Below are positions 28,158 through 36,267 of a DNA stretch of 64,000 nucleotides, in pieces (the first letter of the stretch is position 1; each line of letters opens with the position of its first letter). The notes under the pieces are model-generated. The model was not told the DNA's origin. It did not search any database and was given only the letters and a program-made list of their open reading frames with translations. The position numbers were made by a program, and so were the translations under genes. The DNA is from Filimonas effusa (GTDB lineage Bacteria; Bacteroidota; Bacteroidia; Chitinophagales; Chitinophagaceae), in NCBI RefSeq assembly GCF_004118675.1, contig NZ_SDHZ01000001.1, forward strand, positions 744,001-808,000, written 5' to 3'.

Positions 28158-29594
28158 ATGAAAAAGAATATAATCATCATAGTGTTATTGGGAATGCTGT
28201 CGTCCTGTACAAAAAATATAGACGAGCTTAATGAGCAAACGAAGAAGCCGACAGCGGTGCCGCCGTCGGCTTTGTTTTCGAATGCCGAGAAAAACCTGAC
28301 AGATATTTTAACCTCTCCCAGTGTGAACTATAATATTTTCAGGTTGAATGTGCAGCATTGGGCTGAGACCACTTACCAGGATGAAAGCCGTTACAACCTG
28401 GCCGGAAGGAATATACCGCAGTCGTTCTGGAATAGCCTGTACCGAGATGTGCTAAATAGTCTTGCGGAGGCCAAGAAAGCCATACCGTTGCAGGATCCGC
28501 AGTTTACCACTGCGGGGCAAAGGCGCAATCAGCTGGCGATGGCAGATATCCTGCAGGTGTATGCGTGGTCTGTGCTGGTGAATACATTTGGCGATATACC
28601 TTATAAGCAGGCACTTGATATAGACAAATATCCTTTACCTGTTTATGATGATGCCAAGACCACATATTATGATCTGCTGACCCGTCTTGATACCTCTATT
28701 GCGGCATTGGATGAGGGTGAGGCTGCTTTTTCCTCGAGCGATCTGCTTTATGGCAGTGATATTGTTCAGTGGAAAGCATTTGCCAATTCGCTGAAGCTGC
28801 GGATGGGGATTATTATAGCTGACAGTGATCCGGCCAAAGCTGCCGAGGTGATAGCAGCTGCGGCTCCGGAAGCTATTTTGTCTTCATCGGATAATGCTGT
28901 TTTTCAATATGAGAAAGCGCCGCCAAATACTAATCCTGTGTGGGTGGAGCTTATTCAAAGCGGCAGGCATGATTTTGTGATAGGCCAGACCTTTGCCGAT
29001 AGTCTGTTGGCGTATGACGATCCGCGTATTCCGTTATTTTTTACAAGAGATGCTGCGGGTGGTTATTCGGGGGGTGTTATAGGAGGAAATCCGACCAATA
29101 AATGGGGTACATATTCCAAGCCTGCAGATGCGATACAGCAGCCTGCTTTCGAGTCGGTATTGATAGACAATATGGAGGTTGAGTTTATACTGGCGGAGGC
29201 GGCTGCCCGCGGTATACAAGTAGGAGGTACGGCAGTATCGCATTATAATGCCGGTGTTACCGCTTCTATTCTATATTGGGGTGGTACTGCGTCGCAGGCC
29301 AGTTCTTATCTTGCCGGGAAAGGCAGTTATGCCAATCAGCATGGTACTTACAGAGAAAAGATCGGTTTCCAGAAATGGATTGCTTTGTATAACAGGGGGT
29401 ATGATGCGTGGACGGAGGTGCGGCGGCTTGATTATCCTGTGCTGCCTGCTCCCAACCGTGCTGTATCCGATTTCCCGGTGCGTTATACCTATCCGGCGCA
29501 AGAACAAACACTGAACACTGCCAATTATAAGAATGGCTCTACAGCCATTGGTGGAGACCTGGTTACAACGAAGTTGTTCTGGGATCTCTATTGA
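28158..29594 (+). CDS. SusD-like lipoprotein of the SusD-like_2 type (second pair)
   Basis: The product is 478 residues with lipobox MLSSC (Cys17). It is shorter than the first SusD and carries the features of the SusD/RagB-like family often paired with TALGIRR-type SusC proteins: NIFRLNVQHWAETTYQDESRY near the N-terminus, VYAWSVLVNTFGDIPYKQAL in the middle and EKIGFQKWIALYNRGYDAWTEVRRLDYP near the end. It would bind the substrate of the adjacent transporter at the cell surface. The substrate is unknown. Confidence 0.9.
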   Translation: MKKNIIIIVLLGMLSSCTKNIDELNEQTKKPTAVPPSALFSNAEKNLTDILTSPSVNYNIFRLNVQHWAETTYQDESRYNLAGRNIPQSFWNSLYRDVLNSLAEAKKAIPLQDPQFTTAGQRRNQLAMADILQVYAWSVLVNTFGDIPYKQALDIDKYPLPVYDDAKTTYYDLLTRLDTSIAALDEGEAAFSSSDLLYGSDIVQWKAFANSLKLRMGIIIADSDPAKAAEVIAAAAPEAILSSSDNAVFQYEKAPPNTNPVWVELIQSGRHDFVIGQTFADSLLAYDDPRIPLFFTRDAAGGYSGGVIGGNPTNKWGTYSKPADAIQQPAFESVLIDNMEVEFILAEAAARGIQVGGTAVSHYNAGVTASILYWGGTASQASSYLAGKGSYANQHGTYREKIGFQKWIALYNRGYDAWTEVRRLDYPVLPAPNRAVSDFPVRYTYPAQEQTLNTANYKNGSTAIGGDLVTTKLFWDLY

Positions 29595-29643
29595 TGTTGA
29601 GATGGTGATCTATGTAACACCTGCTCCGAGATGGCGCTTAATG

Positions 29644-29676
29644 GAAGGCGTTCCGCGGGAACGCCTTCTTATTTTA
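29644..29676 (+). terminator. intrinsic terminator after the second SusC/SusD pair
   Basis: A perfect 11-bp stem GAAGGCGTTCC (29644-29654) and GGAACGCCTTC (29658-29668) with a GCG loop is followed by TTATTTTAT. The T-rich tail reaches the stop codon of the convergent efflux-pump gene. Confidence 0.8.
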
Positions 29677-31089
29677 TCCAAGCGCTTCTTTGTCGGGCAG
29701 ATCGCGGTATATTTTCTGAGGAAGTTTCATTGCGGGGATGAGGGCTGCGAGGATAAGTACGGCAGTAAATATGAACCCGTCCTGCAAAGCAAAATGTTCT
29801 GCCAGCGCCTGGGGGTATTCTTTTGCGGTATAATGGTCGTAGATATAGCTATGGATGGAGCCGCTTATTGCGATGCCTACTGATCCGCCAAGCTGCAGCA
29901 TGAGGCTGTTCAGCGAGGTGGCTGTTGCTGTCTGGGATTTATCGACTGCGTTGAGCATTGCGGTAGAGACAGGCGCTATCAGGAAGCTGAGGCCCAGTCC
30001 GCGTATCACCATTGCCAGAACGATGAACCAGATAGCGGCGCCGGCATCGATGCGTGCAAACAGGAAGAAAGAGGCGGATAGCAGGCATATACCTACCAGG
30101 GAAATATTCCTGATCATTCCCTTGTCGGCCAGTTTGCCGGCCAGTGGCCTTGTAACAAGCATTACGAGGGCATTAGGAAGCAGCAGGAGTGCGCTTTGGA
30201 TTTCGGTATAACCCAATAATCCCTGTAACAGGAAGGGCAGGAAGAACATGCCGCCAAACAGTGCGAGGGAGCGGATGGCTACGATGATGAAGGCCCTGTT
30301 GAAGCCTACATTCCGGAATACCGACAGGTCGAGTAGTGCATTTTTGCGTTTGGAGGAACGGATAAATAGCCAGAAGAACACCAATGTGAGGATGATGCCC
30401 CCGGCGAACTGCCATGATGTGAAGCCGTACCTGGAGCCTGCTGTGGTAAGTGTACATTGCAGTGCGAGAATAGAGCTTGCAAACAGGAGATATCCTTTGA
30501 CATCGAGCGGGGAATCGACGACGGGTTGTTTCCTGAGGAAGCCCAGGTAGCGGCTATTGAGGATAATAGCAATGAATCCGATGGGGACGTTTACGTAGAA
30601 GATGGATTCCCAGCCAAGGTATTGGGTTAATACGCCTCCCAGTGTAGGTCCCAAGGCGGGCCCCATGACGTTACCTATGCCCCACCATCCAATAGCACTG
30701 CCGCGTTCTTCGGGCGGATAATTTTCGGACAAGATGCCGAGGGAGGTTGGTGTAATGGCGCCACCTCCTATTGCCTGTACGATGCGGGATGCCACCAAGA
30801 GCGGCAGGCCTGGTGAGAGGCTGCATAGCAGTGACCCGATAGTGAACAGGATGATACTTCCCATGTACAGGCGGTAGTAGCCGAAGCGGTTTTTCAACCA
30901 GGCAGTGAGGGGGATGAATAAAAGAAAGGTGATCATGTAAGAGGTGACCACCAGTGAGACGTCGTCTACTTCTACGTTGAATTGTTTTTGGATAACCGGC
31001 AGGGATACGTTGACGATACTGCTGTCTATGGCGGCCATAGAGGTACCGATCATAAGGGTTATCAATACTTGTGTTTTGTTCCTGAGCAT
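29674..31089 (-). CDS. DHA2-family (EmrB/QacA-type) MFS multidrug efflux transporter
   Basis: The product is 471 residues with about 14 predicted membrane segments. The N-terminal motif AAIDSSIVNVSLPVI is the DHA2 motif D1, motif A-like KNRFGYYRLYMGSI follows, and GPALGPTLGGVL is motif C of antiporters. It would export toxic compounds across the inner membrane using the proton gradient. No membrane-fusion or outer-membrane partner gene is adjacent. A palindrome just upstream (31131-31143) may be an operator. Confidence 0.9.
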   Translation of the reverse strand: MLRNKTQVLITLMIGTSMAAIDSSIVNVSLPVIQKQFNVEVDDVSLVVTSYMITFLLFIPLTAWLKNRFGYYRLYMGSIILFTIGSLLCSLSPGLPLLVASRIVQAIGGGAITPTSLGILSENYPPEERGSAIGWWGIGNVMGPALGPTLGGVLTQYLGWESIFYVNVPIGFIAIILNSRYLGFLRKQPVVDSPLDVKGYLLFASSILALQCTLTTAGSRYGFTSWQFAGGIILTLVFFWLFIRSSKRKNALLDLSVFRNVGFNRAFIIVAIRSLALFGGMFFLPFLLQGLLGYTEIQSALLLLPNALVMLVTRPLAGKLADKGMIRNISLVGICLLSASFFLFARIDAGAAIWFIVLAMVIRGLGLSFLIAPVSTAMLNAVDKSQTATATSLNSLMLQLGGSVGIAISGSIHSYIYDHYTAKEYPQALAEHFALQDGFIFTAVLILAALIPAMKLPQKIYRDLPDKEALG

Positions 31090-31130
31090 ATTTTCGCCAT
31101 TTCTTAAATACTGTGCTTTGCTAATTTACC

Positions 31131-31143
31131 TAACGGTACGTTA
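31131..31143 (-). promoter_or_regulatory. palindrome TAACG-GTA-CGTTA upstream of the efflux gene
   Basis: A perfect 5-bp inverted repeat with a 3-base centre lies 42 bases before the ATG. It sits immediately upstream of a -7-like element TAAATTAG (minus strand, 31128-31121), a position expected for a repressor operator such as that of a TetR-type regulator. No regulator gene lies next to it. Confidence 0.4.
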
Positions 31144-31285
31144 TCGTGAAAACCGGGTATAGGATTTTATCCCGTTATCGGGAGGAATTATGGCTGGTTC
31201 CGATTGTTTTCAACGAAGTAGAGCAGCAGGCTGTTACCTGCCAGCAACAATTGTGCTAGCCATGTTTTTTGATCTCATCGCTTCA

Positions 31286-31471
31286 TTATTGTTTTTCCTT
31301 TTTATGAAAGACGGTTCTAAGTTCGTCTTTTGCTTTTTCGAGGATCTTCTTCTGGTATTGTGACAGGTTATCTGCTGTGCGGCTGATGTAAAAAATAAGC
31401 ATAGACATGGCAGACTGGAAAGGAGTGCCTTTGCGGCGGTGGCTTTCGTTGTTGCTGTCATGGCCGTGGTT
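31286..31471 (-). pseudogene. truncated DUF3175-family gene remnant
   Basis: A 61-codon minus-strand frame without a proper start ends at TAA (31286-31288) and is bounded upstream by TAA (31472-31474). Its residues 9-56 closely resemble, from memory, the conserved C-terminal half of DUF3175 proteins: ESHRRKGTPFQSAMSML, then FYISRTADNLS and KILEKAKDELRTVF. The N-terminal half (normally containing an ALDLE-type segment) is missing and I found it in no upstream frame. The only in-frame ATG (31408) would give 40 residues. Most likely this is a decayed gene; a short expressed protein is possible. Confidence 0.6.
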
Positions 31472-31610
31472 TTATTTATAAAGAATAAAATCGTTCCCGA
31501 TGGGGGTGACGTGTTGGTTGCCGGGTTGTTACGCGGCGGTATGATATTTTAGCCGTTACCGGGGCGCTACAAGCGCGGTGTAACTAAAGTATCAACGTTA
31601 AAATAAAAGT
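31472..31610. other. upstream region of the SDR gene
   Basis: Together with 31090-31285 this completes the intergenic stretch 31090-31610. A short inverted repeat GCGCTAC...GCGCGGTGTA lies around 31563-31582. Apart from the DUF3175 remnant and the palindrome noted separately, I see no gene here. Confidence 0.3.
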
Positions 31611-32612
31611 ATGAACGAGGAAAAATTGTGCAGCCGCAGGCAGGTGCTTGGCGGTATTGGAGTTGGTTTGGCTTCCTTAATAGTGTCGCAGGCTATGGCA
31701 GCGCCGGGTGAGGTGAAGTTTAGCACTGCTCCGGGGTTAGAGGATCCGTTGCGTAAATACCCCAAACCTCCTTTCAAGGAGCAGCAGCAGCCGTGGCCCG
31801 GGCTGGCGGGTAAGATGGATCCTAAGCCGGATCATGGAGAGAAGAGTTATAAGGGATCGAACAGGCTATTGGGCAGAAAGGCGTTGATCACCGGTGGAGA
31901 TTCGGGTATGGGGCGTGCGGCGGCGATAGCCTATGCGCGTGAAGGGGCTGATGTGGCTATCAACTATTTGCCGGCTGAAGAGGCTGATGCGCAGGAAGTG
32001 ATTGCGCTTATCAAGGCTGCCGGCCGCAAAGCTGTGGCTATACCGGGTGATTTAAGGGAAGAATCTTTTTGCTGCCGGCTGGTTGAGGAGGCTGTAAAAC
32101 AGCTTGGCGGATTAGATATACTGGTGAACAATGCTGCGAGGCAGCAAACCAGGGCATCGATAATGGATTTGTCGAGTGAAGATTTTGATGCTACTATGAA
32201 GACGAATATTTACGCGCCTTTCTGGACTATTAAAGCTGCATTACCTTATTTGAAACCTGGTTCTGCTATCATTGCCACTTCGAGTGTTCAGGCATACAAC
32301 CCTTCTGGTGAGCTATACGATTATGCGCAAACCAAGGCTGCCACCACCAATTATGTGAAGTCACTTGCCCAGCAGCTTGCTTCCAAGGGCATACGGGTAA
32401 ATGGTGTTGCGCCTGGTCCGATATGGACACCCTTACAAGTAAGTGGTGGCGCTACCATGGAGAAGCTGAAGAAGTTTGGAGAAGAAACACCCATGGGACG
32501 TCCTGGTCAGCCTGCTGAGCTGGCTTCCATATATGTACAACTTGCGGCCAGTGATGCCAGCTATGCTACGGGGCAGATCTATGGCGCTTCGGGAGGGCAT
32601 GGGCAGCCGTAG
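31611..32612 (+). CDS. short-chain dehydrogenase/reductase with Tat-like signal
   Basis: The product is 333 residues. Residues 1-31 look like a twin-arginine signal (SRRQVLGG at 8-15, then a hydrophobic stretch ending AMA). The SDR core has the cofactor motif TGGDSGMGRA, the NNAA motif (ILVNNAARQ), a catalytic Ser (ATSSVQ) and YDYAQTK (Tyr-x-x-x-Lys). The spacer before the core (YPKPPFKEQQQPWPGLAGKMDPKPDHGE) is typical of the YhdF/YhxC general-stress branch of SDRs. Substrate is unknown. A Tat signal would place a nicotinamide-dependent enzyme in the periplasm, possible if folded with bound cofactor. Its 3' end overlaps the convergent phosphatase gene by 47 bases. Confidence 0.87.
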   Translation: MNEEKLCSRRQVLGGIGVGLASLIVSQAMAAPGEVKFSTAPGLEDPLRKYPKPPFKEQQQPWPGLAGKMDPKPDHGEKSYKGSNRLLGRKALITGGDSGMGRAAAIAYAREGADVAINYLPAEEADAQEVIALIKAAGRKAVAIPGDLREESFCCRLVEEAVKQLGGLDILVNNAARQQTRASIMDLSSEDFDATMKTNIYAPFWTIKAALPYLKPGSAIIATSSVQAYNPSGELYDYAQTKAATTNYVKSLAQQLASKGIRVNGVAPGPIWTPLQVSGGATMEKLKKFGEETPMGRPGQPAELASIYVQLAASDASYATGQIYGASGGHGQP

Positions 32613-34005
32613 GCATTACACCTGTTGCGTTGAGCATGAGGTTGTGCAGGTCGGTATTCTTTACGAACGGCGGCAGCAGTTCTCTGCCGGGGCCGAATGC
32701 GGCAAGTTCTACGTAGTCTGCCGAGTGGTTGTTGCCTGCCCAGCTGATGCAAGTGTAGTTTTTCTGGATCTGCGCCAGTTCGTGATAAGGCAGTTTATAG
32801 GGATTGTATAATCCTTCTTCGTTAAGATTTGTGTAATGGCTGAGGATGGAGGCTGCTTCATCTTTCGTTATTGCGATACCCTGTGCTGCTTCCAATCGTT
32901 CTATGACCTGTGCGGCGGAGAAGTTTCTTGTGATGCCTGATAGCACCCATTCGTTGGTGTATTTCACGTGCTGCATGGTGTCGAACCCTGCGTTGGCTTT
33001 GTCGTCGTAAAACAGGCCTGGGTTGGAGTTGCCATGATCTGTAGTGATGATCACCAGCGTATCTTCCGAGGCTTCTGCAAAGTCGATGGCTACTTTAATG
33101 GCATCGTCGAAGGCGATCTGGTCGTAGAGCAGCGCTGCGGCGTCGTTGGCGTGCGCTGCCCAGTCGACTTTACCGCCTTCTACCTGTAATACGAAGCCGT
33201 TTTTATTTTGTTTGAGTTTGGCGATGGCTTCGCGTGTAAGTTCTGCCAGGGTAGGCGTTCCGGCCTGCAGTGTGCTATCCTGGATCCTATCTAAGGCGTA
33301 GGGTAAACCATCGTCGGCGAATGCGCCGATGAGCGGTTTTTGGGTGCCTGCAGCCTGTATAAGTTCCTGTCGTGTTTTGACAACGGTATATCCCTGCTGT
33401 ATGAACTGGCTATAGACGTCTTTATGATCTTTTCTTTTGGCGCCGTCGAAATACTGCTGGCCGCCGCCGAGCATGACATCGAATTTCAGCGGCAGGTATA
33501 ATAATGCTATTTCGGACTGGTCGCCGCGGCTTTTGCTGGTGATGCTGAAGCCAGCGGGTGTTGCGTGTGTGATGGGTACACTGGTAACGCAGCCTACTGC
33601 TTTCCCGGCAGCTTTGAACTTCTGAAGGATGGGCGTATGTTCTGTGCCATCGGCGGAGACGTTAAGGGCGCCGTTTTTGACTCTTACACCGCCTCCCCAT
33701 GCCGAACTGGCGGCAGCAGAATCGGTAACGAGTGAGCTGGCAGATGCGGTATCCATTAAAGCCCTGCTGACCAGGTTCTGCTCATATAATTTCAACCAAT
33801 TACTTTGTCTTCCTTCTTTCTGCCGGAGCAGGAGGCTTGCCATATTAAGCGTGCCTGTACTCATGCCATCACTTACCATGAATATGATGTTCTTTGCTGT
33901 ATTCCCGGCTTGTTTGCCGGCTGCAAATAACGAACTGCCTCCCGGAATCAATGTACTTCCTACGGCTGTCAGTGATGTAGCTCTGAAGAAATCCCTTCTT
34001 TTCAT
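32566..34005 (-). CDS. alkaline phosphatase (PhoA family), Tat-exported
   Basis: The product is 479 residues. The Tat signal begins MKRRDFFRATSL. Active-site features of alkaline phosphatase are visible: NIIFMVSDGMS with a metal-binding Asp, the nucleophile Ser in VTDSAAASSAW, VEGGKVDWAAHAND with metal ligands, ITTDHGNS, and a late His in GNNHSADYVE. It hydrolyses phosphate monoesters in the periplasm. The last 16 or so residues (AHALPKRHRSAP end) are encoded in the antisense of the SDR gene's 3' end and lie beyond the usual family C-terminus, suggesting loss of an earlier stop codon. Confidence 0.92.
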   Translation of the reverse strand: MKRRDFFRATSLTAVGSTLIPGGSSLFAAGKQAGNTAKNIIFMVSDGMSTGTLNMASLLLRQKEGRQSNWLKLYEQNLVSRALMDTASASSLVTDSAAASSAWGGGVRVKNGALNVSADGTEHTPILQKFKAAGKAVGCVTSVPITHATPAGFSITSKSRGDQSEIALLYLPLKFDVMLGGGQQYFDGAKRKDHKDVYSQFIQQGYTVVKTRQELIQAAGTQKPLIGAFADDGLPYALDRIQDSTLQAGTPTLAELTREAIAKLKQNKNGFVLQVEGGKVDWAAHANDAAALLYDQIAFDDAIKVAIDFAEASEDTLVIITTDHGNSNPGLFYDDKANAGFDTMQHVKYTNEWVLSGITRNFSAAQVIERLEAAQGIAITKDEAASILSHYTNLNEEGLYNPYKLPYHELAQIQKNYTCISWAGNNHSADYVELAAFGPGRELLPPFVKNTDLHNLMLNATGVMPTAAHALPKRHRSAP

Positions 34006-34231
34006 GTGTTCAATTTAAGATCAAACGGCAAGATGCGGATAATATGAGCGTTTGGGCGGGAGGGGATATTATTTTGGTGTTAAGAATGGGATGATAAAGG
34101 AGCAGGGGATGCCGGATGATTGATAGTAAATGTTGGATGGCGGGGGGACTTAGGCGTAGTGGATGGTGGAGTGATGATGGGACGGATGATGTAGGGTGGC
34201 AGGAAGTGTTGGGGTTATTTTGCAGCAGCTT
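34006..34231. other. G-rich low-complexity spacer
   Basis: 226 bases upstream of the phosphatase gene and downstream of the DUF1275 gene. The plus strand is rich in short GGATG/GATGG units between about 34080 and 34205. No gene, terminator hairpin or clear promoter was found. Confidence 0.3.
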
Positions 34232-34966
34232 TTAGTTTGAGTTTTTGTGCAGGTAGTAAGATTTGGCTTTCAGGTATTTCATGCGGAAGTAGTCGTAAAA
34301 GATGGTAAAGACGAGGATGGCGGCGGGGAGGAAAAATGTTTTGTAATGCAGGATCTGAAAGAGGTAGCCGCCGATGATGCCACCGGACAAGAAGCAGGTG
34401 ATGATAAGGATCCTCAACAGCAGGCGGCGTTTGTTTTCTTTACTCCATTGTTTTCGATTGAGGATGGCTGCGGAGAGGTCGATACCCAGGTCGGTGAACA
34501 TACCGGTGAGGTGGGTTGTTCGTACAACCGAGCCTGAGATCATTGTTACGAGGGCGTTCTGCAGGCCCATGGCAAACAGTAGGCTTCCTGCAAATAAGCC
34601 TGTGGCGGCGCTGGATCCATCGTAAAAATGACCCAGGCTGCCAACGGTAATCAAGATAGAGATCTCAATGATCAATGGTAAGGTGTATGCGTAGGGTTTA
34701 TCTCTTCCTACCATGCCTATATAAAGGCTTGACAGGAATGCGCCGGAGAGAAACAGCAAAAGCCATAGTGCTACTGTTCGTGCGGCCTGATAATAGCCCT
34801 CGGACAAGTTAACTGCCAGCAGGGCTGCGTGTCCTGTTACATTCGTTGTTAGTACGGAGAAGGCAATAAACCCGGCAGCGTTCACCATTCCTGCCGTTAA
34901 GCATAACAGGATCGCTAACCTGATGTTATGAATGAAATTCCTTTTCTTACCAATGTGCCGGAACAT
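34232..34966 (-). CDS. DUF1275 (YoaK-type) inner-membrane protein
   Basis: The product is 244 residues with about six membrane segments. The segments GMVNAAGFIAFSVLTTNVTGHAA near the N-terminus and ALVTMISGSVVRTTHLTGMFTDLGIDL in the middle match DUF1275 proteins. The function of the family is not established. The gene starts only 9 bases after the norB-like stop codon on the same strand, so it is probably the third gene of that operon and may serve the same condition. Confidence 0.88.
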   Translation of the reverse strand: MFRHIGKKRNFIHNIRLAILLCLTAGMVNAAGFIAFSVLTTNVTGHAALLAVNLSEGYYQAARTVALWLLLFLSGAFLSSLYIGMVGRDKPYAYTLPLIIEISILITVGSLGHFYDGSSAATGLFAGSLLFAMGLQNALVTMISGSVVRTTHLTGMFTDLGIDLSAAILNRKQWSKENKRRLLLRILIITCFLSGGIIGGYLFQILHYKTFFLPAAILVFTIFYDYFRMKYLKAKSYYLHKNSN

Positions 34967-34975
34967 GGTGCAAAT

Positions 34976-36259
34976 TTAGTTAATCTGCCTGTTGCGGTTA
35001 GAATGTTTCAGATAAATGACGCAGATAATGCCCAATGCGATCATTACTCCGAAGCCTGCTGCTGTAAAGACTTCGAGGTAGGGGCGTACTGCTGCCATAA
35101 CATCGGCGAAGTTGTTTTCGGGATGGTCAACTGAAAGGAAGCCTTTCACCAAGCCTGCCAGGATCAGAGCCACCCAGAATACCGCGAGGCTGATGGTGTT
35201 GATCCTTATGGCGGTTAAGAGCCATTTACGGACGCGATCGGAAAGCGTGTCGACATCGATGATATAACCGAGGGCTGCGAGCAGCAGCATGGTGTTGATG
35301 CCTATGGTGGTACCCATAGCGTGTGCTACAGTAATATGCGTGCCGTGTGTGTAGCGGTTGATTGCGGGGATACTCATGAGCAGCGCCAGCAACAGGTTGG
35401 CAAAGACCCAAAGTTCGGCAGCGCCAATGAAGCGGTAGACTACCAGGTGGCAGAATTTCTTTGCTTCGGACAATGTATTTCTGAAGTTGCGGATGATGAG
35501 GAGGATGATCACCCATTCAGTCATGCTTACGGCATAGGCCACTCCGCGCATCCAGTTGTTGTTGGGGACGTTGTAGACGTGGTGTCCCCAGTTGAACATG
35601 AGGTTGAACAGGCCAAGGAAGAACAGGAACCAAGCTTTTTTCGTTTGGGCGACAGCCGGGTTACCGCTGATGGCTACCAGCAGGAAAACGGATAAGCCGT
35701 TGATCATTTGATTCCAGGCGCCTACCATAGAGCCATTGGCTTTCCACTGTACTGTTACTTCTCTCAGGAAGGATTCCCTGAACCAGGGAATATGCCAAAG
35801 GTTTTGTTCGAGGAAGGTGATGAGGAAGAACAGGATGCCTGATGTCCACATCCAGAAATATACCGGAGCGTCTTTGGGGATGCGTTTAAGAGATGCTGCC
35901 ATGAACAGGAGCCATGCTGCGAGCAGGGGGATGTTGAGCCATGCCGGGAATTCCCAGTATTCGCGGCCTCCGTAGTTATGAAAGCAGTAGTTGATGAAGA
36001 TGACCACGATGGTAATCATCCATAGAGCCATAAAGGGTTTGCTTTGCCGGCCGCTGAAATAACCAACGCAGCAAGCGGCTCCTGTAATGATCCAGAACAA
36101 TGCGGCGGACGCGTGTACGGGGCGCAGTTCATGGAAAGGTAGAATAGAATTAAAGCCTGCGGGGAATAAGTAGCCTAACGAAGCAATCACTCCTGCTAAA
36201 ATGGCCACCAGCAGCATTACTAATGCAAACCGGGTAAATAACCGTTGTAAATCCATCAT
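34976..36259 (-). CDS. norB: NorB-like heme-copper oxidase superfamily subunit I
   Basis: The product is 427 residues with about 12 membrane segments. Conserved elements align with NorB: RPVH (His49, low-spin heme ligand position), NWGHHVYN (His226-His227, metal-ligand pair) and HGTHITVAHAM (His313, high-spin heme ligand position). Two expected residues are absent: the helix VI His and Glu of classical NO reductase (H-x-x-x-E) are replaced in NGSMVGAWNQM (about 176-184), and the second His of AHSH is Met315. Partner NorC is 8 bases upstream, so electron delivery from a c-type cytochrome is likely. NO reduction is the best guess, but the altered ligands mean a divergent NOR-like enzyme or an oxygen-reactive one cannot be excluded. 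Confidence 0.8.
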   Translation of the reverse strand: MMDLQRLFTRFALVMLLVAILAGVIASLGYLFPAGFNSILPFHELRPVHASAALFWIITGAACCVGYFSGRQSKPFMALWMITIVVIFINYCFHNYGGREYWEFPAWLNIPLLAAWLLFMAASLKRIPKDAPVYFWMWTSGILFFLITFLEQNLWHIPWFRESFLREVTVQWKANGSMVGAWNQMINGLSVFLLVAISGNPAVAQTKKAWFLFFLGLFNLMFNWGHHVYNVPNNNWMRGVAYAVSMTEWVIILLIIRNFRNTLSEAKKFCHLVVYRFIGAAELWVFANLLLALLMSIPAINRYTHGTHITVAHAMGTTIGINTMLLLAALGYIIDVDTLSDRVRKWLLTAIRINTISLAVFWVALILAGLVKGFLSVDHPENNFADVMAAVRPYLEVFTAAGFGVMIALGIICVIYLKHSNRNRQIN

Positions 36260-36267
36260 AAAAAGTT

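Noticed and set aside
31234-31461. 75-codon minus-strand frame in the efflux-SDR gap
   Set aside because: It overlaps the DUF3175 remnant in another frame. The remnant's frame has recognisable conservation and this one does not.
31370-31551. Forward frame with a hydrophobic stretch (AFAAVAFVVAVMAVVLF) opposite the DUF3175 remnant
   Set aside because: It looks like a small membrane protein, but it has no good start, and the opposite strand carries the DUF3175 resemblance; the hydrophobic run is probably a by-product.
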